Assembly: GCA_046328715.1 (NCBI GenBank)
Contig: JAXLWB010000009.1
Span: forward strand, 185,165 to 249,164
DNA: 64,000 nt
Direction of reading: 5' to 3'
Source of the DNA: JAXLWB01 sp046328715
GTDB lineage: Bacteria; Chloroflexota; Anaerolineae; Caldilineales; Caldilineaceae
The notes under the pieces were generated by a model that saw only the letters and a list, made by a program, of their open reading frames with translations, had not been told where the DNA came from and searched no databases. A program made the position numbers and the translations under genes. This document shows, piece after piece, positions 51,509 to 58,990 of this stretch (position 1 is its first letter; every line of letters starts with the position of its first letter).

Positions 51509-51859
51509 ATGAAAAACCAAATTCAACTCAAAACTCTGTTGTCTGACGAGGGAAAGTCAGCGGCGGAAAAATTGTCTTTATTCGCCCTTCTGAATTTGGG
51601 TGTGCTAGAGTCTTTATCCACTGGATTAATCAGCGCATCTGATGCAAATCAGATCTTTTTCAACGCTGAAAATTGTCTTTTTGTAAGACACCAACTACGT
51701 AGTAAGCGCGCTGATGAAATCATGGGCTATGGCGTGCAATTGTCAGATTTGTTTGATGTGTTGCCTCCATCTCAGGCACAGCGCGAATTCCAACGTGAAT
51801 TACAAACAATGCGTTCCCTTTCATTATCTCTACTCGAAGAAAAACAACTCGCAGCATAA
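51509..51859 (+). CDS. Hypothetical protein, 116 residues
   Basis: Helix-rich protein (LSDEGKSAAEKLSLFALLNLGVLESLS, ANQIFFNAENCLFVRHQLRS). I recognise no family. It follows the frameshifted small gene by two bases, so the two form a pair, and it sits between the permease and amidohydrolase genes. The pairing of two small genes suggests a toxin-antitoxin or regulatory pair, but no motif supports that. The downstream amidohydrolase starts twelve bases later. Confidence 0.65.
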   Translation: MKNQIQLKTLLSDEGKSAAEKLSLFALLNLGVLESLSTGLISASDANQIFFNAENCLFVRHQLRSKRADEIMGYGVQLSDLFDVLPPSQAQREFQRELQTMRSLSLSLLEEKQLAA

Positions 51860-51871
51860 TAGGTTTTTGCC

Positions 51872-53095
51872 ATGCAATTCGATCTTCTCATTAAAAATGG
51901 CACAGTCATCGACCTCGCTTCCGGCTATCATGGACAGCTCGATGTTGCCATCAAACGCAATCGTATCGCCGCGGTGGAAGACAATATCTCCGCCGACTCC
52001 GCCTATCGTGTGATTGATGCCAGTGGACAAATTGTCACGCCAGGTTTGATTGACCTGCACACACATGTTTACCACGGTGGCTCCTACTGGGGCATCTTGC
52101 CCGACCCGGTGGCGGCGCGCAGTGGTGTCACGACCTGGCTCGACGTAGGCACGACCGGCGTCTATAACTATCCTGCACTGCGCGAATATATTATCAAACG
52201 CTCAGAGGCAAGAGTCTACACGCTGCTCAACATCTCCGGCATCGGTCTCACAGCCCCCAGTTGGGAACATTGGAACCTCAACTATCTCGACATCGATCTC
52301 TGTTGCAAGATGATCGACCTCAACCGTGACAACATTGTAGGGGTCAAATGCCGCATTGATGTCAATACTGTGGGACAAAACGGATTGGAGCCACTCAAAC
52401 GTGCCCTGCAAGCTGCCGAACGTGTCGGCCTGCCCGTGATGACACACATCGGCGTCGCTGGTCCGACCATCGAAGAGGTACTTTCGCTGATGCGCCCTGG
52501 CGACATCCTCACCCACTGCTGCACGGGGCATACGATGCGCATTGCCAAGCCAGAAGTTGGGCTGATCGCCGCCGCCCAACAAGCCTGGGATCGAGGCGTG
52601 ATCATGGACATTGGCCACGGGGCGGGTTCCTTCTCCTTTGAATCTGCCGAAGCGATGTTGGCCACTGGCCGCAAACCGGATGTGATTTCTTCGGACATTC
52701 ACCAGTTGGCAATTCATGGTCCCTGTTTCGATCTGCCCACTTGTATGAACAAATTCCTGGCGATCGGTATGTCACTGCCCGATGTAATTGCCGCCACTAC
52801 CACACGTCCCGCACAAGCAATGGGCATGGCAGGCGAGATCGGTGCGCTGAAGCCGGGGGCGTTGGCCGATGTGGCGATCTTCGATTTGCTGGAAGGCAGC
52901 TTTACCTATTACGATGTCTTTATGAATTCACGCACAGGCAAGCAGATGTTGCGCAATGCACTGACCCTCATCAATGGCCGTCCGCTTGCCCAACAATCCG
53001 ACCCACCGCCCATGGCCTGGATCGAATTGAGCGATGACCAGAAAGCGTTAATGGAGCGTGGTCACACGCCGGAGGCAATGGCAAAATTACACTAA
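51872..53095 (+). CDS. Amidohydrolase/deacetylase-family metallohydrolase
   Basis: 407 residues. The metal-binding HTH in DLHTHVYHGG (about residue 64) is followed by GVKCRIDVNTVG, where Lys154 or so is probably the carbamylated ligand, then MTHIGV and ITHCCTGH-type His residues and SSDIHQLAIHGP with the catalytic Asp. This is the group related to dihydroorotase that contains EF_0837/Atu3266-like deacetylases. It probably removes an acyl or carbamoyl group from an imported compound. It is in the same transcription unit as the sugar permeases. Confidence 0.93.
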   Translation: MQFDLLIKNGTVIDLASGYHGQLDVAIKRNRIAAVEDNISADSAYRVIDASGQIVTPGLIDLHTHVYHGGSYWGILPDPVAARSGVTTWLDVGTTGVYNYPALREYIIKRSEARVYTLLNISGIGLTAPSWEHWNLNYLDIDLCCKMIDLNRDNIVGVKCRIDVNTVGQNGLEPLKRALQAAERVGLPVMTHIGVAGPTIEEVLSLMRPGDILTHCCTGHTMRIAKPEVGLIAAAQQAWDRGVIMDIGHGAGSFSFESAEAMLATGRKPDVISSDIHQLAIHGPCFDLPTCMNKFLAIGMSLPDVIAATTTRPAQAMGMAGEIGALKPGALADVAIFDLLEGSFTYYDVFMNSRTGKQMLRNALTLINGRPLAQQSDPPPMAWIELSDDQKALMERGHTPEAMAKLH

Positions 53096-53099
53096 TCCT

Positions 53100-53798
53100 A
53101 TGAGCAACCAACCGCCCCAACATACAATCCAACCGATTCCCTCTTACTGGCTCGATGGCGAATTTGCCGACTGGCCGTGGAACAAAATCGAGGCGATTTC
53201 ACTCGTTCGTGCTGAAGATGGCAGCGAACCCAAACAAGCCACGCTCGTGCGCCTCGGCTACAGTGAGGACGCCCTCTACATACGCTTCGAATGTAAGGAT
53301 CGAGACGTCTGGTGGACGATGGAACAGCACAACGATGCGATCTACGAGGAAGAGGTCGTCGAGGTCTTTATCGAAGCTGGTGCTATCGTGCCTCGTGGCT
53401 ATTATGAATTCGAAGTGAATCCGGGTGGCATTGCTTTTTGGGCGCGGATCCATAACCCAAACTCCGACCGCAGCACAATCCAGGCGGAGATGATCGACGT
53501 TGACACCTGCGGCCTCAACTGGATCGTTGATATCCAGGAGGATGAAAATCGTTGGGTCGCTACCATCGAGATTCCCTGGGAGGAGATTGCCCCGGCTGGT
53601 GAGCTACCCCAAGAGTGGCGTGCTAACTTTTACCGCATCGACCGCCCCAGCGCCCCGAAGGATGTCACTACGGTGCCAGGGGCCGAACTGCCTATTCCGC
53701 CAGTCACCGAAGATGAATACAGCGCCTGGTCACCCACGCTTGTTACGCCTGCCGATTATCACCAACCAGCCCGCTTTGGGGTATTGACTCTTGGTTAA
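53100..53798 (+). CDS. CBM9-like carbohydrate-binding protein
   Basis: 232 residues from ATG 53100; an upstream frame overlaps the amidohydrolase. The protein is a single beta-sandwich like the CBM9 sugar-binding module of xylanases: YWLDGEFADWPW, then DALYIRFECKDRDVWWTM and EVVEVFIEAGAIVPRGYYEFEVNPGG. Family members bind sugar ends or act in the cytosol as enzymes of unknown role. There is no signal peptide, so it is cytosolic. It starts four bases after the amidohydrolase stop and is part of the same operon. Confidence 0.85.
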   Translation: MSNQPPQHTIQPIPSYWLDGEFADWPWNKIEAISLVRAEDGSEPKQATLVRLGYSEDALYIRFECKDRDVWWTMEQHNDAIYEEEVVEVFIEAGAIVPRGYYEFEVNPGGIAFWARIHNPNSDRSTIQAEMIDVDTCGLNWIVDIQEDENRWVATIEIPWEEIAPAGELPQEWRANFYRIDRPSAPKDVTTVPGAELPIPPVTEDEYSAWSPTLVTPADYHQPARFGVLTLG

Positions 53799-53800
53799 GG

Positions 53801-53902
53801 GATCGGTACGCGGATGACACGGAAATAACCGGGATCAATGCGGATAAAACAGATAATAAATCCGCAATAATCAGCCTAATCCGTGTCATCCGCGTACCGA
53901 TC
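53801..53902. repeat. Palindrome of the GCGGATGACACGG type
   Basis: 23-base perfect arms (53801-53823 and 53880-53902), with an inner TGCGGAT/ATCCGCA pair. It separates the CBM9-like and UlaD-like genes and is related to the repeat at 8090-8176. Confidence 0.8.
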
Positions 53903-53927
53903 TCCATTCTCCGTAAACATCGCCACC

Positions 53928-54566
53928 ATGCCACCTGTATTGCAACTTGCCCTCGATGATTTAGATCTGGATCGTGCCTGTGCGCTTGCCTTGCAGCTAG
54001 AAGAGTATTTTGGTCTGCTTGAGGCAGGTACGCCGCTGATCAAACGCTATGGCATGGAAGCGGTATGCCACTTGCGCCAAACTGTGCCACACAAACCCCT
54101 CGTCGCCGACATGAAGACAATGGACGCCGGTGCACTCGAAGCCAACCTGGCTTTTGATGCAGGCGCAAATATCATGACCGTGTTGGGCTGTGCCAGCAAT
54201 ACGACAATCCAGGCAGCGCTAGATGTCGCCCTACAGCGTCAGCAATCAATAGCCGTAGATCTTGTCAACGTGGCAGACAAAACAACCCGTGCCCGTGAAC
54301 TTGCACAGATGGGCGTACACTTTATCGCCGTCCACACCGCCTCTGACGATCAACGTCAGGGCCGCACTCCTCTTGCAGATCTGACTGAAGTACGTGCTGC
54401 CGTTGATTGTCAGTTGATGGTAGCCGGTGGCATCACTCCGCAAAGCCTTCCTGCGCTCTTGCTGCACAAACCCAACATTTTGATTGTCGGCTCTTTTGTC
54501 ACCAAGGCCGCAGATCCGCTGGCAGCGGCCCAACAACTCCACGCACTCATACAGCAATCTGTATGA
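53928..54566 (+). CDS. UlaD/hexulose-6-phosphate-synthase-like decarboxylase-fold enzyme
   Basis: 212 residues from ATG 53928; the upstream GTG lies in the palindrome. The OMP-decarboxylase-superfamily motif Asp61-x-Lys63-x-x-Asp66 is present in VADMKTMDAGA, followed by VLGCASNTTIQAAL and VVAGGITPQS-type phosphate-binding turns (LMVAGGITPQSL). Relatives catalyse decarboxylation of 3-keto-L-gulonate-6-phosphate or aldol condensation of formaldehyde with ribulose-5-phosphate. In this operon, sugar-acid or pentose use is plausible but not proven. Confidence 0.9.
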   Translation: MPPVLQLALDDLDLDRACALALQLEEYFGLLEAGTPLIKRYGMEAVCHLRQTVPHKPLVADMKTMDAGALEANLAFDAGANIMTVLGCASNTTIQAALDVALQRQQSIAVDLVNVADKTTRARELAQMGVHFIAVHTASDDQRQGRTPLADLTEVRAAVDCQLMVAGGITPQSLPALLLHKPNILIVGSFVTKAADPLAAAQQLHALIQQSV

Positions 54567-55006
54567 CCCACATCACGCTTGCGCCGATCACGGTTGAGAA
54601 TTGGAAGGAAGCCATCGCCCTCAAAGTGGCACCCGCGCAACAGGCGTTTGTCCCCGAAAACCTTTACTCCATCGCCGAAGCACAATTTTATCCAGAGGCC
54701 AAAGCGCTCGCCATCTACAACGACAGTGAGCAAATGGTCGGCTTTGCGCTCTACGGTCGGGACGTACAGCGTGGGAAATGGAAAATTTTCCGTTTGATGA
54801 TCGATGCAGCACAACAGGGGAAAGGCTATGGCCGGGCAGCAATGGTCCAACTGATTACCGAGATACGCCAACAGCCAGACTGTGATGAAATCTGGATCGC
54901 CTATCAGACGCACAATCACAGGGCACGCCGACTGTACGTCAGCCTCGGTTTTCACGAGCAGAGTGACCAAGTAGGGAATGTCACGGCTAAGTTATCTTTT
55001 GACTAG
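54563..55006 (+). CDS. GNAT acetyltransferase (SpeG-like)
   Basis: 147 residues from ATG 54563, overlapping the previous stop (ATGA). The CoA-binding motif is LMIDAAQQGKGYGRAAM (Q/R-x-x-G-x-G/A), and NHRARRLYVSLGFHEQ is the C-terminal GNAT signature. The N-terminus ITVENWKEAIALKVAPAQQAFVPENLYSIAEA is typical of spermidine or diamine acetyltransferases. It acetylates an amine; substrate in the sugar operon is unclear. Confidence 0.92.
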   Translation: MTHITLAPITVENWKEAIALKVAPAQQAFVPENLYSIAEAQFYPEAKALAIYNDSEQMVGFALYGRDVQRGKWKIFRLMIDAAQQGKGYGRAAMVQLITEIRQQPDCDEIWIAYQTHNHRARRLYVSLGFHEQSDQVGNVTAKLSFD

Positions 55007-55019
55007 TCACATCTCAGAT

Positions 55020-55325
55020 TTAGACAAGAACTTCGCGTAATACATCTGGCCGCGCTAGCGCAATTTTCAGTAACGACTTCGCAGCACCTGAAGGTTCTCG
55101 CCGCCCCTGCTCCCATTCCTGTAGTGTCCGCTTGGATACACCCAATAACTTTGCGAACTCCATTTGGGAGAGGCCAGACTTTAGTCGTGCTTCCACTACT
55201 GGCGGAGTTACAACGGTGAAACGCCGTCCGCCACCAGACTGAATTTCCTGCACTGCGTCGAGAATCTCTTGGCCAATATTGCGCTCAACACGCTTATGAG
55301 TAACTTTAACTTCGCTCATTTTCAA
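55020..55325 (-). CDS. XRE-family antitoxin (HigA-like)
   Basis: 101 residues. The helix-turn-helix is GLSQMEFAKLLGVSKRTLQEWEQGRREPSGAAKSLL, which is standard for HigA-type antitoxins in the toxin-first arrangement. It overlaps the end of the toxin gene by 20 bases. It should neutralise the toxin and repress the common promoter with its help. The lysine-rich N-terminus may contact the toxin. Confidence 0.92.
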   Translation of the reverse strand: MKMSEVKVTHKRVERNIGQEILDAVQEIQSGGGRRFTVVTPPVVEARLKSGLSQMEFAKLLGVSKRTLQEWEQGRREPSGAAKSLLKIALARPDVLREVLV

Positions 55326-55626
55326 ATGCCTCCTTTAGCTTTTTCAGGATATGTCCAGGAATATTCTCAGTCACGTTCTTACCATAAAGCGTTAATAGCC
55401 AGATTTCTCCACGGCGAAGTTGTAAGTAATAGACGACTCGAATCCCTCCACTTTTACCTTTTCCAGCTATTCTCCAACGCAGTTTGCGTACGCCACCTGA
55501 TCCTGGTACTAGATCGCCAGCCTCTGGATAAACAATCAAATAGCCTTGCAGTGCTGTATACTCATCATCAGTTAGATAATCAGCAAGATAGCGAGCGAAA
55601 ATGGAGGATTCTACAAAAGTAAACAT
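55306..55626 (-). CDS. RelE/HigB-type toxin
   Basis: 106 residues from ATG 55626. The fold is RelE/ParE-like: IFARYLADYLTDDEYTALQGYLIVYPEAGDLVPGSGGVRKLRW, and GKGKSGGIRVVYYLQLRRGEIWLLTLYGKN contains the Arg and Tyr residues typical of HigB ribonucleases. These toxins cleave mRNA on the ribosome. The start is fixed by the promoter: the -10 box ends seven bases before the ATG, so an upstream ATG at 55644 would be untranscribed. The mRNA appears to be leaderless. Confidence 0.9.
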   Translation of the reverse strand: MFTFVESSIFARYLADYLTDDEYTALQGYLIVYPEAGDLVPGSGGVRKLRWRIAGKGKSGGIRVVYYLQLRRGEIWLLTLYGKNVTENIPGHILKKLKEAFENERS

Positions 55627-55632
55627 GGTACA

Positions 55633-55660
55633 ATTATACGTCAAAGACGTACAAAAACAA
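55633..55660 (-). promoter_or_regulatory. Leaderless promoter and operator of the toxin-antitoxin pair
   Basis: Read on the minus strand: -35 TTGTTT (55655-55660), 16-base spacer, -10 TATAAT (55633-55638), then the toxin ATG at 55626. The dyad TACGTC-TTT-GACGTA (55637-55651) overlaps the -10 box and spacer and fits an antitoxin operator. Confidence 0.7.
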
Positions 55661-55761
55661 ATCCCTCTACAAGCAAAACGCTAACAACGTTGACAATCCC
55701 CACCGGCTGATCTATCCTATTCTTAAACCTCAAAAAGAATTCAGCGCTGGAGATAAACCTT

Positions 55762-56952
55762 ATGCTGCAACTTGACCAGCTAATTCGTACGACTCGCCAA
55801 ATGATTGCTGACGATGTAATGCCGCTCGAAACCGCCTTTTTGCAAGATGGGTTTCGTACTGTATTGCCTACCCTTGAAAAGGTACGCCAAAAGGTAAAAG
55901 CCGCCGGAATGTGGGCACCTTTTTTGCCGGCTGAATATGGCGGACTGTCGCTCTCGTTGCCCGACTATGCTCGGCTTAGCGAAGAGTTGGGCCGCACGCC
56001 GCTTGGCCACTTTTCCTTTCATTGTCAGGCACCAGATGTGGGCAACATGGAAGTACTGCTCCACCACGGCAACGAAGAGCAGAAACAACGTTGGCTCGCC
56101 CCCTTGGCACATGGCGAAATTCGCAGTTGCTTTGCCATGACCGAACCACAACATGCCGGCTCCAACCCGATTTGGCTCAGCACCAGCGCAGTCAAAGAGG
56201 GCAGCGACTATGTCATCAACGGCCACAAATGGTTCACCACGGCGGCAGATGGTGCGGCCTTCGCCATCGTTATGGCTGTCACCAATCCCGAAGCGCCTGC
56301 CCATCGTCGCGCCAGCCAGATCATCGTGCCGACCGACACACCTGGCTATCAGTTGGTGCGCAACATTCCGATCATGGGCGAACGGGGGGAAGATTGGAAT
56401 AGTCACGGGGAAGTACATTTTGATAATGTGCGGGTGCCCCAATCCAACCGCTTGGGTGAGGAAGGAGCAGGCTTTGCCCTGGCCCAAGAACGTTTGGGAC
56501 CGGGTCGTATTCACCACTGTATGCGTTGGATCGGCATCTGCGAGCGTGCCTTCGATTTGATGTGCGAACGGGCGACCCAAAGAGAACTTTCCCCAGGTAA
56601 ACCCTTGGCGCTGCAACAATCGATTCAACACATGATCGCCGAGAGCCGTGCCGAGATCAACGCAGCCCGATTCCTGGTGTTAGACGCAGCCGATAAAATC
56701 GAACATGTGGGTGCCAAGGCGGCGCGTGTCGAGATCTCGCTCATCAAATTTTTCGTGGCAGGTGTGTTAGACAAAGTCGTCGATCGTGCCATCCAAGTGC
56801 ATGGCGGCCTGGGCATTACCGAAGACACGCCACTTTCCTTCTGGTATCGTCATGAACGGGGTGCCCGCATCTATGATGGTGCCGATGAAGTTCACAAAAA
56901 TGTCGTCGCCCGCCATGCTCTGCGTCCGTATGGTGTGGATACGAGGGAGTAA
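55762..56952 (+). CDS. Acyl-CoA dehydrogenase
   Basis: 396 residues. The FAD-binding region has CFAMTEPQHAGSNP and FTTAADGAAFAIVMA, and the C-terminal helices contain QVHGGLGITEDTPLSFWYRHERGARIYDGADEVHKNVVAR. The enzyme oxidises acyl-CoA to enoyl-CoA in the cytosol. It lies upstream of an aminoglycoside-phosphotransferase-like protein, the same pairing as in ACAD10/ACAD11-type systems. GGAGATAAACC precedes the ATG. Confidence 0.95.
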   Translation: MLQLDQLIRTTRQMIADDVMPLETAFLQDGFRTVLPTLEKVRQKVKAAGMWAPFLPAEYGGLSLSLPDYARLSEELGRTPLGHFSFHCQAPDVGNMEVLLHHGNEEQKQRWLAPLAHGEIRSCFAMTEPQHAGSNPIWLSTSAVKEGSDYVINGHKWFTTAADGAAFAIVMAVTNPEAPAHRRASQIIVPTDTPGYQLVRNIPIMGERGEDWNSHGEVHFDNVRVPQSNRLGEEGAGFALAQERLGPGRIHHCMRWIGICERAFDLMCERATQRELSPGKPLALQQSIQHMIAESRAEINAARFLVLDAADKIEHVGAKAARVEISLIKFFVAGVLDKVVDRAIQVHGGLGITEDTPLSFWYRHERGARIYDGADEVHKNVVARHALRPYGVDTRE

Positions 56953-57064
56953 AATGGTAAGTGGCAGCGGGTAATTGAGAGATTGGTAACTACGTAATTA
57001 CCTGATTACCAGTTACAGTCAATAACACGATGATCAGTTGTTCTTGTATCCATAAACAATCACA

Positions 57065-58177
57065 ATGACAGAACCCAGATTCTTAGATCGTTCCAGCCCA
57101 GTGCGCACAGGGGAAGAGTTGGATCTATCCCGACTCGAAACATATCTGCTTACCAACTTACCCACTGCTTCGGCTCCCCTGACGATTGAACAATTTCCAC
57201 GAGGGTATTCCAATCTTACCTACTTGTTGCGCCTGGGAGATCGGGAACTTGTGCTGCGTCGCCCACCCTTTGGGGTCAACATCAAATCCGCGCACGACAT
57301 GGGTCGTGAGTATCGGATCCTGAGTGCGCTGCATCCTGTCTACCGTAAAGCCCCCAAGCCACTTCTCTATTGTTCCGATTTGGAGATCCTGGGCGCGCCC
57401 TTCTATGTGATGGAGCGTGTTCCAGGCATCATTTTGCGCACCCGCATCCCCGATGGGTTAACCATCAAACCGGAGCAGATGCGCCAACTGAGTGAAGCCT
57501 TGGTGGATACGTTGGTCGAGCTACACGCAGTAGATTACAACACGGCTGGCTTACATACGCTTGGCAAACCCGAAGGCTACGTGGGGCGCCAGGTAACAGG
57601 TTGGATTCAGCGCTACGCCAACGCTCGTACCGATGATCTGCCCGAAATGGAAGCCGCCACCCGTTGGCTCAGCGAACAACTACCTACCATCCCCGACGAT
57701 GGTCAATCCGCTGCCCTGATTCACAACGACTTCAAATACGACAACGTCATCATCAACCCAGCCGCCCTATCCAATAATCCGCAATCCGCAATCAACAATC
57801 TGCAATCGATCTCCGCCGTTCTCGACTGGGAAATGGCCACCATCGGCCATCCGCTGATGGATTTGGGGACGACCTTGGGCTATTGGGCCGAGGCAGATGA
57901 TGAGCCTGCGCTTCGTAATTTTGGTATTACGGCCTTGCCCGGAAACCTAACACGCCGCCAATTCGTAGATCGTTATGCACGGTTGAGCGGGCGTAACATC
58001 GATGCGATTGGCTTCTACCATGTGTTTGGTCTCTTCAAGATTGGCGTGATCATCCAACAGATTTATGCCCGCTACAAACAGGGAGCGACGCAGGACCCAC
58101 GCTTTGCCACATTGGATCAGCTCGTGGTAGCCTGTGGCAAAACCGCCGTGCGAGCGATGAGTGGCGAGATGTGGTAA
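57065..58177 (+). CDS. APH-family phosphotransferase (ACAD10/11-like partner)
   Basis: 370 residues. The kinase signature HNDFKYDNV (about 219-227) is followed by LDWEMATIGHPLMDLG (Mg-binding DWE). The family phosphorylates hydroxylated acyl-CoA intermediates or small molecules; next to an acyl-CoA dehydrogenase it suggests 4-hydroxy-acid catabolism, by analogy with ACAD10/11. A short segment, NNPQSAINNLQS (bases 57771-57808), is inserted in a loop between these motifs and is made of AATCCGCAATC repeat units. Otherwise length is standard. Confidence 0.9.
   Translation: MTEPRFLDRSSPVRTGEELDLSRLETYLLTNLPTASAPLTIEQFPRGYSNLTYLLRLGDRELVLRRPPFGVNIKSAHDMGREYRILSALHPVYRKAPKPLLYCSDLEILGAPFYVMERVPGIILRTRIPDGLTIKPEQMRQLSEALVDTLVELHAVDYNTAGLHTLGKPEGYVGRQVTGWIQRYANARTDDLPEMEAATRWLSEQLPTIPDDGQSAALIHNDFKYDNVIINPAALSNNPQSAINNLQSISAVLDWEMATIGHPLMDLGTTLGYWAEADDEPALRNFGITALPGNLTRRQFVDRYARLSGRNIDAIGFYHVFGLFKIGVIIQQIYARYKQGATQDPRFATLDQLVVACGKTAVRAMSGEMW
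57771..57808. repeat. AATCCGCAATC-type repeat captured in phosphotransferase gene
   Basis: Tandem units of AATCCGCAATC, AATCAACAATC and TGCAATC, in frame with the kinase gene. Similar units occur in the glycosyltransferase gene at 23762-23792. Confidence 0.6.
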
Positions 58178-58197
58178 GCAGTACCAATTGCGGTTGC

Positions 58198-58244
58198 AAA
58201 AGCCATGAATTTCCCCGTAAATATGGCTGAAATTCATGGCTTTT
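58198..58244 (+). terminator. Hairpin after phosphotransferase gene
   Basis: Perfect 16-base arms AAAAGCCATGAATTTC (58198-58213) and GAAATTCATGGCTTTT (58229-58244). It lies 20 bases after the stop and ends in TTTT, as an intrinsic terminator would. Confidence 0.75.
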
Positions 58245-58277
58245 CAGAGTACTATTGGTATAACAGGGGGAGAAATC

Positions 58278-58688
58278 ATGAGCAAAGAAGCGATGTTTGC
58301 GGGGTTGGTGGTAGACGAAAATGGAAAAGCGGCGGGTGTGACCCATGTTGGGCAAAATGCCTGTTATGTAGTGATGGATGATGACTTTAAGCGCCATATC
58401 GACGCCGAGCTGGTTGATCGTCAAGTACTACGCTTCTTCCGCGAACAGGTCGATGCCAACCGCGATCTGGCAGTCAACGCTGCACTCGATCAGATGGGCA
58501 CCAAGGATATCTTCGCCAAGGCCGCCATCGAAGCGTCGATTGACAACATGGAACAAGCCGTCGGCAATCCGATCCCCGAAGATGCTCGACGCATGTTGGG
58601 CATGTTTGGCTTTCGCATCACGATTGATGTGCAGGGCAATGTGGTCGATATTAATATGCCTTCTGCCACGGAGGAAGACGGCGAGTGA
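58278..58688 (+). CDS. Hypothetical protein, 136 residues
   Basis: Starts at ATG 58278 with a purine-rich GGGGGAG ribosome binding site. The sequence has GLVVDENGKAAGVTHVGQNACYVVMDDDF, then RHIDAELVDRQVLRFFREQVDANRDLAVNAALDQMG, helical and acidic. I recognise no family. It lies after a terminator hairpin and may have its own promoter. The acidic tail (EEDGE) follows a DVQGNVVDINMP strand. Confidence 0.8.
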   Translation: MSKEAMFAGLVVDENGKAAGVTHVGQNACYVVMDDDFKRHIDAELVDRQVLRFFREQVDANRDLAVNAALDQMGTKDIFAKAAIEASIDNMEQAVGNPIPEDARRMLGMFGFRITIDVQGNVVDINMPSATEEDGE

Positions 58689-58708
58689 GAATTCTGCTTA
58701 TAGGGTAG

Positions 58709-58789
58709 GAAGCTGCCGAGAAGGAACGAAATCGAGCCGAAAGATTGGCTGAGCAACTGCGTGCGGCTGGAATTGAGCCGGAAGTGTAA
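58709..58789 (+). pseudogene. Relic of a Uma2-family endonuclease C-terminus
   Basis: 26 codons read EAAEKERNRAERLAEQLRAAG and IEPEV to TAA at 58787-58789. This Glu/Arg-rich helix followed by GIEPE or GIDPD is the usual end of Uma2 (DUF820) proteins. A stop lies in the same frame just upstream, so the rest of the gene is gone. Confidence 0.5.
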
Positions 58790-58828
58790 AATTGTTCATG
58801 AATAAAGCAGGATTCAGGAGTTCCCCCG

Positions 58829-58990
58829 ATGAACGACTTCGAGCAAAACATACCCTCACAACAAACCGACGGTTCCTGGTTTGACCGTTGGTTTGATCAT
58901 TCACCGCTCCTTCCCACTGGACAAAAGAAAATAGCTTATCAGATTAGTGTCAACTTGCCTGATCATGTTGCCGAATCCAGAGATTTTTAA
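58829..58990 (+). CDS. Possible small ORF overlapping BTAD gene end
   Basis: 53 codons from ATG 58829, with CAGGAG eight bases upstream. The sequence begins MNDFEQNIPSQQTDGSWFDRW and is not recognised. It overlaps the end of the opposite-strand regulator gene by 41 bases, which lowers confidence. Confidence 0.25.
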   Translation: MNDFEQNIPSQQTDGSWFDRWFDHSPLLPTGQKKIAYQISVNLPDHVAESRDF

